From Hypericum androsaemum (lineage: Eukaryota > Streptophyta > Magnoliopsida > Malpighiales > Hypericaceae): a stretch of 64,000 nucleotides of DNA. Below the pieces are notes generated by a model that was not told where the DNA came from, ran no database searches, and saw nothing but the letters and a program-made list of their open reading frames with translations. The DNA is taken from the NCBI GenBank assembly GCA_963995505.1, contig OZ023180.1:4774501-4838500 (forward strand). Reading direction: 5' to 3'. A program made the translations under genes and the position numbers. This document shows positions 33,301 to 43,870 of this stretch, in pieces; position 1 is the first letter of the stretch, and each line of letters opens with the position of its first letter.

Positions 33301-34393
33301 GAAACACCATGATGCAGGTATCTTTACTGTTAAAAGAGGGTACCATATCCTCAATAAGCATCGGGAAGCGGTAAGAACCCTGTCTCACAATTCTACACCG
33401 TTTGACCCTGGTATCTGGAGGTGGATTTGGAAACTTAAAATCCCTCCAAAAATTTGTAATTTTGTCTGACGCCTGGCCAAAAATGGGCTGGCTACTGCGG
33501 CCAACCTTCATAGGAGGAACTTGGCTTCTTCTCCTACTTGCCCGATTTGTTTTGAAGCACCTGAAACTATTATTCACTTGCTGTTTGGTTGCTCCCATGC
33601 TAGGGCTACTTGGCATTGTAGTCCTCTTGGATCCACTTTTGATGTTAATGTACATATTACGTTTGGCGGCTGGCTCTCTTTTATTATGAACTCTCTTTCT
33701 TCTAACTCTGACTCTTTCATTATCGCCTTGTCTATGCAATTATGTTGGAGTATCTGGTTGACAAGGAATAATTTTTTGTTTGAGGGATCAGAAATTGACC
33801 CCTTAAACACGGTTACTCAAGCCTCTCATTTCTGCAATGAATTTTTGCAGGTGACACGTATCGCTACGAGGAGTCAGCTCTCTGCTGAACCTCTACAAGC
33901 TTCTTGGATGGCGCCTTCACAGGGGATCCTGAAGTTCAGTTGCGATGCTTCATGGACAGAGAGCTCTTCTGTGTCTGGAATTGCCGTGATTGCTCGAAAT
34001 TACAAAGGCCTAGCTGTTGCAGGTCAGACTGATCTCGTCTTGGCGGAGTCGCCTTTGGAGGCGGAGCTCAAGGCCATTGCTCTTTCGCTCAACCTGATCC
34101 GAAAGTTGTTTATTGAGGTTGATACATTGGTGGAATCTGACTGCTTACTTGCGGTCAACTTCATTAATGACCCCAATGCATAACTTTCTTGGAAATTTGA
34201 TGCTCTTGTCAAAAATATTCGCCTATTACTCTACTCGTTACCAAGATGTAGACTTAATCTAATTTCTAGGTTGCAAAATTCCATTGCGGATTGGATTTGC
34301 AAATGTACTAGATTAGGCACTCTTCCGTGTAATTGGCTAATTCATCATCCTCTTGAGTTGGATGCTCTTTTGTACTCTGACTTTCCAACTTGA
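30300..34393 (+). pseudogene. LINE ORF2 (endonuclease, reverse transcriptase, RNase H), interrupted
   Basis: Domains in order: AP-type endonuclease (SIISWNCRGLG, ETK, CIGDLNLV, GSDHCPLL); RT (KSPGPDGFSG, FRPIGLCNF, KLDLKKAYDLVDW, RGIRQGDPLSPFLF, catalytic FADD near 32330); zf-RVT (CPICFEAPETIIHLLFGC); RNase H (FSCDASW, SPLEAELKAI, VESDCLLAV). In-frame stops: TAG 30654, TAA 31251, TAG 31925, TAG 32765, TGA 33467, TAA 34181. A frameshift lies between about 31490 and 31540, moving the frame from that of 30300 to that of 31544. The normal stop appears to be TGA at 34391-34393. No active enzyme can be made from this copy. Confidence 0.92.
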
Positions 34394-34443
34394 TCAATAT
34401 ATGTTGTGGTCGTTTTTTCTCAAAAAAAAATAGTACCTAGCCA

Positions 34444-35693
34444 CAGGGAACTACGCCATAATGTTTTGAATTACCAAGAACAAGTCTTGCATGCAAAATA
34501 AATCTTTTGAGCCAGCCCAATTTTACCATTCCATGGCATTCCAAATCACATCAGCAATAAGTGACCCAAGGTCGGGTGAAGTACATTGGAAAATCACATG
34601 ACTATTGAAATTGGACTTTTTCTATTTTTTGCACAAATTATTTACAATATCTCAAAGTACTATTTGAGAAGTAGTTGGTTAAAAGGAGTATACTCGGGGC
34701 ATAATTAAATAAAGTTGTAAGCATTTCTTTTTAATCGCAATCCGAAGATTTGTGAAGATGAAAGTTGATTAAAAGCCTAATTATCCGTCAAGTAGGGCTT
34801 TCTTCTTAATTATAAATTTCCTCGGTTGTTGAGAAAACATTGCATTACATAAAACTTTTACAATGATCGATATCCAAGTCTAACAAGGCATAGTCATTCA
34901 ATAGGTGTATCCGTACTTATATATAAGTTTATTACTATTACACTTTAGCAATATGAGATTTTCAGGACGTTTTTTAAAACGAAATCCATCAAACCAAAGT
35001 TTATACGAACTCTGATTTTACTAATAAGATTATGCGAGTATGATAATAATATACACGGGATCGACCCGCTCGAATCATATATATATATTTAAATCGCTGA
35101 TTTGGACATGGTTCCCCGAGGGCAGGCAACAACCAATCAGTAGTTGAGGCGTTTTCATGTCGAACTTCATGTTAAAAAAAAAGGGCAAAGCCGTGTCGCA
35201 GTTGAGCGCTGCGTATTATTTTCGGCTCCAATTTCGGTGGAGGCACACACACACATTAGAGTAGCATTTTAATGCCTTTTGACCACAATTTGAGGCAAGA
35301 CTAACTAAATTGAGAAAGCTAAGTTTTCTACAGTAGCGAAGAATAGGAAATTTAATTACGTTACACATATTAAGACTCCGGTTACTGATTCCGCAAAAGA
35401 CAATAAATAGGACGCTATGCTTTATTGAAATTTTTTTGGGTAGTAATTTGTTGGAACGATTAATTTAGATTCGAGTAAGTTAAGAATTTTAATATTTGAC
35501 AAAATTTTCTCAATAAATATTTAAATTGACGTATTTCTAATAACTCGAACTCAAATTTTTTTAATTAAATTAAAATAGCTTTCTCGGATCTAAACGACAA
35601 TTAGTTTTTTAAGGGTAGTTAACAAATAGGCCCATCTAATTACAGAATGACAAATTTTCATTTAATAATAAATCTTACCTAAAATATAGACGC
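34444..35693. other. Intergenic, AT-rich
   Basis: No gene recognised. Around 34980-35050 ('ccatcaaaccaaagtttatacgaact', 'gattttactaa') there is similarity to the internal part of the TRIM-like relic at 53010-53090. A TA-rich tract lies near 35080. Confidence 0.5.
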
Positions 35694-36010
35694 ACTCTTA
35701 AAAATCTCACATTGCTTAGTGCAAAAGTGGTGAGGTAGTTTATAAGTGTGGAAAATTTATCTACTAATTGTCTTAAGATTTTGGATATGATATAAAGATT
35801 CTAATATTGTATTAGAGCGGATGATCCCGTGTCTATTTGTTGTACTGGTACAACCCCATTTCTCGCACGTTGGTGAAGTGAAAGCCCGTGTAATCTTCGG
35901 CCCGATGAATCTCGTTTTAAGAGACGTGTTGAAAATTTCATCTTACTTAGTGCAAGAGTGATGGACTAGAAAAATTTACCTACCATTAGCTTAAAGTTCG
36001 GAAAAAAGTA
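35694..36010 (+). mobile_element. TRIM-like miniature LTR element
   Basis: An LTR-like unit (about 35694-35808: 'aaaatctcacattgcttagtg', 'ttataagtgtggaaaattta', 'tgtcttaagattttgg') is followed by TGTATTAGAGC (35809-35819), close to the Met-tRNA primer-binding site. A non-coding interior of about 110 bases ends in a purine-rich 'ttttaagagac'. A second, shorter copy of the LTR unit starts at 35929 (TGTTGAAAATTTCATC, 'cttagtgcaagagtgatgg'). Total length is about 320 bases. There is no coding capacity. Related pieces occur at 490-690, 27335-27420 and 52885-53130. Confidence 0.6.
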
Positions 36011-37437
36011 ATGTATTGGAACCGAATTACAAATGAACATGGATCGTGAGATATGATTGTTTTGGTTGAATTTTTGATATTCACAGTGGAGAGGCCGAAT
36101 ATTGCCAATTTTATTTAGAACCAATTTTCCTCGAAAAAAATTTCCTAGTAATATTTTTTTCTATTCATAGAACTTAATAAAAATTTTAACTGACTTATCT
36201 TTTGAATCAACTCTAATTTACCATCTTTGAATTTATTTTTTATTTTTGGCTCCGAAGTCACAAAATAAATTAATTAAGATTCGAGCTTGGTAAAATCTTT
36301 GAAAGATGGCAAATCTCTCTCAATAATATTAAGTTTCTAAGAAATCGAAGTTGAAATATGATTAAATTAAAATAACAAAATTATCCGTTGATTTAAATAT
36401 TTGTTGATGAATGTAATTAATGGCAAGAGATATGATAAGATAGGAGGATTAGCATGGGAATAAGACAAAGCAACAATGAAAAGGAGAGGGATCCCTTATC
36501 ATCACTCATCAGAAGCATGTTAGCTGAAGTGGTAATCACTTTCTCCCACGTCATCTCTGCACTTATTTACTTGCCTTTTTAATGTAACGTCCTCATCCTC
36601 CTCAAGCGCGTGGGTCCCGCTTCTTGTCCTTTTCTTTCTCCTTTTCCACTATTAACCTTCGACTTTGCCTAGAACCACCATATTGCCAATAAATATGACT
36701 CCCTAGATGACGACTGCTTTATTCCTTAATATCTTTGGAAGCCTTTATTTTATTTTTTGTCAAACAAATTAAGGGACTAATAGTCCTTAAAAAATTCTCT
36801 GTAGGTACCTCTTAAGTGTACCCATTTTTAATAATATCTTTTCCGAGTGAAATATTAGCTCAAATAGTAAATAGCTCAGTTTTGGTTTCAAATTTAAATA
36901 TAATGAGCAAAAGTACCATCTGACTCTAATTATTAAACAATAAAATTTACAATATTTTATTTGAAGATAGCTATGACATACATGATAATATACTGCGAAG
37001 AAAGCGATGTGAACAACAATCATGTACCATTTTAATATTTTCACTAAATAAAGACTAGTCTTTCCTATTTTTCTTTTAAATCCTTTCAAATAAATTAATT
37101 TTCAAGAAACGTGCTTTACGTTTAATACATATCCTTCTTTTTAATTGCATTTTAGTCTTTTTGAACCTAAATTTTATTTAACAAACAAATACTTAGATAA
37201 TAACGTTAAGTATTTGTTGAGATAAATTTTCCGCACCAAACTCGAACTAGTGTTGTCGGAAGATGCCATGTTCCATAAAAATGTAAAATATTAACAGCGG
37301 TACACTAAAAATGCAAAGTTTGGCCATAGGTGCAGAGGCTTTCGTTTTCCTCCGTACCTCAAAAAATCTCCATTTTAATGGTCTTCTGTTTAGCTCCTCC
37401 ATTAAACAACCTAGGAGTTCTCTAAAACCGACACCAT
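36011..37437. other. Intergenic / promoter of the PAT1-like gene
   Basis: AT-rich without a recognisable gene. The 100-residue minus-strand frame at 36787-37089 has no known domain. The proximal part should contain the promoter of the GRAS gene. Confidence 0.5.
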
Positions 37438-37438
37438 C

Positions 37439-37471
<33 letters not shown>

Positions 37472-38943
37472 CCCATCAGGAACTAAAAGTTCTTCACTTG
37501 CAAGGTTGGTATCACCAACGAGCAATTCTATTATTGGTGGCCTTTCTTCATCTTTCTAGTAGTTGTTGTTGTTGGTGCTTGCTGCTAATACAATTCTCCC
37601 TCCATTTTTTTTGTTTTTTGGGGTTAAAGTTTGCTCCTTTAGAGCAAATGGGTTTCATTTCCAAGACCAAGTTTCAATCTTTTTTTCCCCCAATTCTCAG
37701 GTGTTATTGAAAAGGGTGCCTATAGGCTGGTAGTAGTGTCAGTGATAAGATAAACACGCGTGAAATTTAAATTTTGAATTTTGGGTTTTGTTTTCCCATT
37801 GTTGAGTTGTGCTCAGAGTTGCAGAATTCTGTGTCTTTGACTTTATACGACTGGATTCCCACTATTTTAGGGTTCGTTGGCCATTTCCTCATTTTGAAAC
37901 TGGTTGGTGGTGTTTTTCACATTTCTTCTCCCAGTTGATTGATGGGAAGAAAAGAAGAATTGGGTGACTGGACTTGGGTTTTTCTTGAAATGTTTGACTA
38001 GACTTGACTCGAGAGTTTTCTCTTTTTGATCATCTCTTCTGGCATCTGGGTCTTCTTCACTAAGTTAGTCTGAGGATCTGTAAGGTTATGCCTTGTTTGT
38101 TTTAAAGAAGCTCTCTATCAATGTCGTTGTTGGATCCTTGCTATAGTTGGTTGGTAGTTTTGTGATGCATAGTTTTCTTGGTCAATGAAACTGCAACTAA
38201 GATGAGGCAGATGATGGATCAGGACTTAGGTATGATATGTTGGGTTGGGGATTCCCATCGTTGCTTTTCGTTTTATTTAAAAAATCCGCAGTTTCGCAAA
38301 GTTGTTCTCTGTTTCGATGGTTCTTCTCTTTACCAATGTTTCTTATTACTTTGACGTAGGTGGGTGAATGCCATTGTGATTATGGGAGGGCACTTATGAT
38401 TGAACTTGTAATACAATTTACTTCGGATTCGGTTCTGATGCTTTCTCTTTGATTGTCCTGCATTTTGCCGATGCATCCTTTTGTGCTCAATACTCTGTCA
38501 AACCAACCTAACATAGGACACCCGTACATAAAATTAGCGTTGCCCAAGACTATGAACATCCCTCTCTAAGAATATGAACATATCAAATCGTGAACGGAGT
38601 CGTCAACTGAATGGTTGTCTCTACCGGAGCTAGTAAACTAAAACATCCTGATGTCTTGTTTGTTGCTGTAGGTGGTGGTTCTATAAGGACCAGGCATCTG
38701 ATTTCTAGTCTTGCATTCATCTGCTCTAGGAACGTGCGATTCCCTCCATACTGATGTTGCCATGTTCTTTGTTTCAGATTGAGCTGGTGCTTCTTGTTCT
38801 CTGTAGTGATCTGGCTCTTTTTAAGAACATAGATGGCATTAAACCGCAATCTACTTCTCATCAACGGCATACCCATTCAGCTTTATCAATAGTTTTGCAA
38901 TAGTAGACCGCGTGATTGGCCCTATCAAAAGACTGAAGAGCTG
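37438..38943 (+). promoter_or_regulatory. Probable 5' leader and leader intron of the GRAS gene
   Basis: A CT microsatellite at about 37440-37472 is followed by a possible donor (TTGCAAG|GTTGGT near 37504). The next 1.4 kb carries many stops and no coding signal before the long GRAS frame opens at 38944. Long leader introns are usual in PAT1-clade genes. The acceptor is not certain; candidates lie at about 38901 and 38932. Confidence 0.45.
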
Positions 38944-40587
38944 ATGCAGTCCTCACAGCAGCTCAAACCTCTAGCCATGTCCAGCAGATTGTACAACCAA
39001 CCGAAACAAGAAGTTGAGGCCTATTGCGTTCCTCCGTTCCAAACAGTAAACCATCAGCAATACTACAATGGAGGCAGCCAAGGAACCCATTTCTCCATGC
39101 CGAATTCAGTAAAACAGTACTGCACTCTTGATTCGTCTTCAGCTAGTGGCAATTGTGTTGCATACAGTACCCCATCTACCATTACTCTTTCACCCAGCGG
39201 AAGTCCAATGTCCCAACAAGAATCTCATTCTTATCCTCCTGGTATGAAGCACTCCCCCGATACCACCTACGGCTCTCCCATGAGTGGCTCATGCATAACC
39301 GAGGATGTCAATGATTTCAGGATTAAGTTGAAGGAGCTTGAAACTGTGATGCTGGGGCCTGATTGTGATATAGTAGACAGTATCGAAAGTGCTCTTCTGA
39401 ATGGGACAGACATGGCTTCTCCTCACTTGGATAGCTTAAGACAGGCAATGGAAGCAATATCCAGAGGGGACCTCCATCAGGTGCTTACCGCTTGTGCGAT
39501 AGCTGTTTCAGAAAACAATCTATTGATGGCTCAATGGTTGATGGATGAGCTTCGCCAGATGGTATCTGTTTCCGGTGAGCCAATTCAAAGATTGGGAGCA
39601 TACATGTTGGAAGGCCTTGTCGCAAGGCTCGCCTCCTCGGGGAGTTCTATTTACAAAGCTTTGAGATGCAAACAGCCAGCTAGTTCGGAGTTGCTCTCTT
39701 ATATGCATCTTCTCTACGAAGTCTGTCCTTACTTCAAGTTTGGCTACATGTCAGCAAATGGTGCAATTGCAGAAGCCATGAAGGATGAAGACAGGGTTCA
39801 CATTGTTGATTTCCAGATTGGTCAAGGGAGCCAGTGGGTCACTCTTATTCAGGCCTTTGCAGCCAGGCCTGGTGGTCCACCTCACATTCGCATAACAGGT
39901 GTCGATGATTCTACTTCAGCTTATGCCCGTGGAGGAGGACTGAATATTGTGGGGAAGCGGCTTTCCAAGCTTGCCGAGTCATTCAAGGTGCCATTCGAGT
40001 TTCATGCAGCTGCAATATCTGGATGTGAAGTGCAGGCTGAAGATCTCTGTGTTCGTCCCGGGGAGGCTTTGGCTGTGAACTTTGCGTTCATGCTTCACCA
40101 CATGCCTGATGAAAGCGTCAGCACAGAGAATCATAGAGACCGACTCCTAAGGATGGTTAAGAGCTTGTCTCCGAAAGTGGTGACTCTTGTTGAGCAGGAA
40201 TCCAATACCAACACTGCTGCATTCTTCCCACGGTTTGTCGAGGCGCTAGACTATTACAAAGCAATGTTTGAATCCATCGACGTGACGCTCCCAAGAGAAC
40301 ACAAAGAGAGGATCAATGTCGAGCAGCACTGCCTGGCCAGGGATGTCGTTAACATTGTAGCGTGCGAAGGAACTGAGCGGGTGGAGCGACACGAGCTTCT
40401 CGGGAAATGGAGGTCTAGATTCTCAATGGCAGGGTTTAAACCATACCCTTTAAGCTCCTTGGTGAATGCTACCATCAAAACCTTGCTTAAGAACTATTGT
40501 AGTAAGTATAGGCTTGAAGAGAGGGATGGATCACTTTATTTGGGTTGGATGAACAGAGATTTGGTGGCATCATGTGCATGGAAGTGA
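38944..40587 (+). CDS. GRAS transcription factor, PAT1 subfamily
   Basis: A single coding exon of 547 residues; typical members are about 490-550. The N-terminal 150 residues are variable and Ser/Gln-rich, with an RLYNQPKQEVEAY motif like the start of PAT1/SCL proteins and an internal Met at residue 13 as an alternative start. The GRAS domain follows: first leucine-rich region (LTACAIAVSENN, LRQMVSVSGEPIQRLGAYM), VHIVD at residues 285-289 with FQIGQGSQWVTLIQA, second leucine-rich region, the PFYRE region with VTLVEQESNTNTAAFF, and a C-terminal SAW motif (LGWMNRDLVASCAWK). PAT1 and close relatives act in phytochrome A signalling and stress or defence responses. The protein could be the PAT1, SCL21 or SCL13 type; subfamily is certain, the exact orthologue is not. 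Confidence 0.93.
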   Translation: MQSSQQLKPLAMSSRLYNQPKQEVEAYCVPPFQTVNHQQYYNGGSQGTHFSMPNSVKQYCTLDSSSASGNCVAYSTPSTITLSPSGSPMSQQESHSYPPGMKHSPDTTYGSPMSGSCITEDVNDFRIKLKELETVMLGPDCDIVDSIESALLNGTDMASPHLDSLRQAMEAISRGDLHQVLTACAIAVSENNLLMAQWLMDELRQMVSVSGEPIQRLGAYMLEGLVARLASSGSSIYKALRCKQPASSELLSYMHLLYEVCPYFKFGYMSANGAIAEAMKDEDRVHIVDFQIGQGSQWVTLIQAFAARPGGPPHIRITGVDDSTSAYARGGGLNIVGKRLSKLAESFKVPFEFHAAAISGCEVQAEDLCVRPGEALAVNFAFMLHHMPDESVSTENHRDRLLRMVKSLSPKVVTLVEQESNTNTAAFFPRFVEALDYYKAMFESIDVTLPREHKERINVEQHCLARDVVNIVACEGTERVERHELLGKWRSRFSMAGFKPYPLSSLVNATIKTLLKNYCSKYRLEERDGSLYLGWMNRDLVASCAWK

Positions 40588-41003
40588 TGACTTTTAAAAT
40601 TTCTGTTTATTTAAGGTTAGGAACTCAGACAGCTGGATGTCTTGAGACTTGGAATCTTCTTGTACTTTTGTTCTTTTCTTTTCCACTTCTCCATTAATCT
40701 TGGTTCTTGATGATTTCCAAACGACTCCAGTGGCCCAAATTATGCACTCTCCATTAATCTTGGATCATGTTTATAACTACGAAAAGTCCGACTATTGTAT
40801 GACTTCCAATATTTTTAACCAACAATTAGGAACAGAGACGATATCGCCATCTGAAAGATTCTACAAGCTTGTATTAATAGCTGTCGTTTTATACACTAAT
40901 AACGTTACTACCAGATCACACGTCCTTGATGATTATTCTGCCTATTAAAAATCATTTACAGCACGAGAGTTATCACGCTTCCTCTACTGATCAATGGTTT
41001 CAA
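40588..41003. other. Convergent 3' region between GRAS and WRKY genes
   Basis: Only 416 bases separate the two stop codons, so both 3' UTRs must lie here and may overlap. The 99-residue plus frame at 40649-40948 has no known domain and is probably 3' UTR. Confidence 0.6.
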
Positions 41004-42762
41004 TTAGCTTTGCACAGGCCCTGAAACTGGTACATGCTGCTTATTCCCTGCAACAGCGTCGGGACTGCACGAAGAACCATTCTCTTTCGATTCAGCTTTC
41101 GGGCTACCGTTGTCTTGTTCCTTCAGCTCAGAAGCAGAATCTGTGGCTGAACTGGTATCAACCACTTCAGCAGCTTGAATTTCTTCTTTGACATTTGACT
41201 TGCCATTCTGCTTCGCATTTGGTTTCTTAGCAGGGCCAACCGCATCTGTGCTGACATTGTCTTCTGCCTTCACTTTGGTTTCTAACGACTTCTCCTTCAA
41301 TTTTCTCCCGGGTTCGGAACCACCAATAACAGCTAATTCAAGGCATACTCCTGATCCAGGATCACCATGCTGGACGGTAGTGCCTTGCCCACCGGCGTTA
41401 TGAATAACAGTTCTCGACTGAGGAACGTCGTGTTCATGTTGTCCCTCGTAACTTGTTAAAACCACTTTTGGGTCGTGTGATGCCCTTTCCACATGCTTCT
41501 TAACCGGGCATCCCGGATAAGAGCATCGATAGTAACTCCTAAACAATGCGAACAAACCAGATGGAGTGAGAACCCTGTCAGTATAACAATCAAACAACTA
41601 TCTGCCAACAGAACAATACAAGAAACCTATAGAGTCCAGGCTACAAATGAGAGCAGATTCTACACACCTTGGGTTTGGATTGCCTTTAACCATCTTCTGA
41701 CCATATTTGCGCCACCTATACCCATCATTCACAATATCAACCTCGCTCACAGTTTGAACAACCACACGTGTTTCACCGGTTGGATTATCCTCAGGGTTAG
41801 GATCCATGTTGTGAGAAGCTTTCTTCCTGATCAAACAAATTGGTATCAAGCAGATAGGGGTTATGCCATGAACCAAACTGGGTTTTCAGTGTAATTAAAA
41901 CTCTCAGAGACATACTGTCTTTTGGAGATTGGATCGTCATTACAAACTTCATCCTTCGTTTTACTTGATTCTGACAGGACACCTCTTACATCTTCACTTG
42001 ATGTAACAGTCGAAATTTGGGAGTTATTTGCCGACAGCACTGGTGGAGGTGCAAGTTTAACTGCATGAAACAAATACTTTATATAGATAATATCTCCAAA
42101 TGTTGCCAGCATGAACCAATACAAATTATAGTTACCATGTTCTTACCCTTGACTTCGGTGGCTTTTGATATTGCATTCTCACGCTTCTCCTCTACAACAG
42201 ACAGGAGAAAGCCAACAGGTACAGGCACATTAACTTCGGGTTTAGGATGATCATGCTGACCAAAGTAAACGATATCTGCAATCTGTCCATCAAGCGAGCA
42301 CTCCAACTGCTTCTTCACTGGACAACTGGGATGCGTGCATCTATAGTAGCTTCTGACAAACTCATTCCCTCGAACAAATTTCTGACCATATTTTCGCCAA
42401 TGAAATCCATCCTCCGACACCTTTTCCCGTATGATGGGAGACCTTCCTTCAGGTACGGATGGCAAGCCATTCGACCCTCTGGTTGGAGTCTGTGGTAATT
42501 TGCTCGGTGTTATGGAAGAAATACTTCCTTCTTTGTCTAGCTGTGATATACGAACCCCAGAGTCAGATCCCTGTAAAGGTTTCTCAGGGGAGACAAAAAA
42601 TGTTCTCTCTTGTTGGTTCTGTGCAGAACGAACTTTGCTATTCTGGGTCTCTGGGATTGTTTGAGTTCCACGATCCATGCTCTTCCTTTTGTGTGATACC
42701 TCATCCAAAACCTTTTCAACTGGCTCTCTGCCAGGAGAAACTGGTTGGACTGAGGAAGTCAT
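41004..42762 (-). CDS. WRKY1: Group I WRKY transcription factor, WRKY1 type
   Basis: Four coding exons on the minus strand (42147-42762, 41916-42060, 41668-41826, 41004-41538) join in frame to 484 residues. The N-terminal WRKYGQK (122-128) has zinc ligands C142, C147, H170 and H172 (C-X4-C-X22-HXH). The C-terminal WRKYGQK (292-298) has C312, C317, H341 and H343 (C-X4-C-X23-HXH). The intron after N-P-R in the second domain is the position conserved in group I. The C-terminus is rich in Lys/Glu/Ser and ends SGPVQS, comparable to Arabidopsis WRKY1/ZAP1. Such proteins bind W-box DNA, mainly through the C-terminal domain. The start ATG at 42762 is the first in this frame; a non-canonical extension or another 5' exon is possible. 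Confidence 0.92.
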
Positions 42763-43870
42763 ACCATAAACAGCAGTTACCACTTAAGGTTCTCTTATTG
42801 CTGAGCAAACCACATATGTTGAGCAACAGACTTATAATGCTGGCCCTTTGTTCCTGCGAAATACAGTAGCAAAATTAACCAAAAAGACTCAGAGAATCAA
42901 GCACCATCGAGTTCGAGGAAACAAACATCACAGACCAAGACATCAGCAATGTATTTAAGAAAACAGGGCATCTGTGTAAGCATTTATTGGCTAGTGCGGA
43001 GTAAGGAGAGAGCTGCACATTTGTACACAAGGTTATATCCGCAAAGCGCTGCTTTAGGCCTCCACCCTGTGAAAATTCATTTAGACATATCACTAGGATA
43101 ACCAAGTACCAGGACGCAGCCATTCTAGCCACAAAGACAAAACTCTTCATTCCTTGAGCTCCCCTTCTCCATCCCTCCACGCGAAACTAACAGCTAGTGA
43201 TTGCAACAAAGAATAAACAACAACTCCATCGAATAGGGCAATGATAGAGCTCGCAATCCACTAGCGACTCAATCTTCTTCTCGCCCATCGATCTCTTTCG
43301 ACCTGTCGGGTCAATTCTCACACCATGAACACCGAAATTTGCCTCTCCAGCTCGATTCGGCCGCCTCAAGAAACACCCATAGCAATTAACAACACCATCG
43401 CAAAGCAAAAGCTTCAAACTTTCCTTTAAACATCCTTCCCAAAAGAGGAAGAAACCCACCAATTAATTACCAAACAAATCACCCCAATAAGCTAACTCCA
43501 AGAGCAATAAAATTAAACTACTTCACAAAAACCCCCATACCGATTAAAGAACACCCCGAGAGAGAGAGAGAGAGAGATCAAGCTCAGCCACCAAGTGACA
43601 GTCAGTCAGCTCTAATCCCCAAAGCAGCAAACTTTAATCACTAAAATCCCCCCAAATTATTAAGATAAAGAAGACCCCACCACCCAAATTAATCAATACT
43701 CACCTCCAGCAGCACCCCACGTGGGGTCCACCCAATTACGGGCGCCCAAAGATCGGGTGGCCGGTCGTCGAGGCGCTTCAAAGCCCGCGACTTTCCCAAT
43801 TCCGAAGCCAGAGAGAGAAGGAAATAGGGGAGAGGCGGGGGGAGAATCTAAGACTCAAATGGTGCGTTTG
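42763..43870 (-). promoter_or_regulatory. WRKY1 5' leader with probable leader intron and promoter
   Basis: Minus-strand splice signals GGAG|GTGAGT (exon end 43704) and TTCGCAG|GAAC (exon start 42853) predict an 850-base leader intron at 42854-43703. A GA tract at about 43559-43576 lies inside this intron. Sequence near 43790-43860 is GC-rich and may hold the transcription start. The 101- and 91-residue frames in this region show no domain. Confidence 0.5.

Larger units (their letters stand above)
28085..34430 (+). mobile_element. Near full-length L1-type LINE
   Basis: An identical 15-base duplication, AATAGTACCTAGCCA, lies at 28070-28084 and 34429-34443. The left end is a pyrimidine-rich 5' UTR (28085-28290). 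ORF1 and ORF2 follow and the element ends with a nine-base A-run before the right duplication. The complete 5' end, poly(A) tail and duplication length are as expected for target-primed reverse transcription. ORF1 is open but ORF2 is interrupted repeatedly. Confidence 0.93.

Noticed and set aside
40649..40948. 99-residue plus frame after the GRAS stop
   Set aside because: It sits in the 416-base gap between convergent stops and is best explained as 3' UTR.
42017..42869. Several plus-strand open frames of 77-136 residues
   Set aside because: They are antisense to WRKY1 exons or its leader, carry no domains, and share no coding signal of their own.
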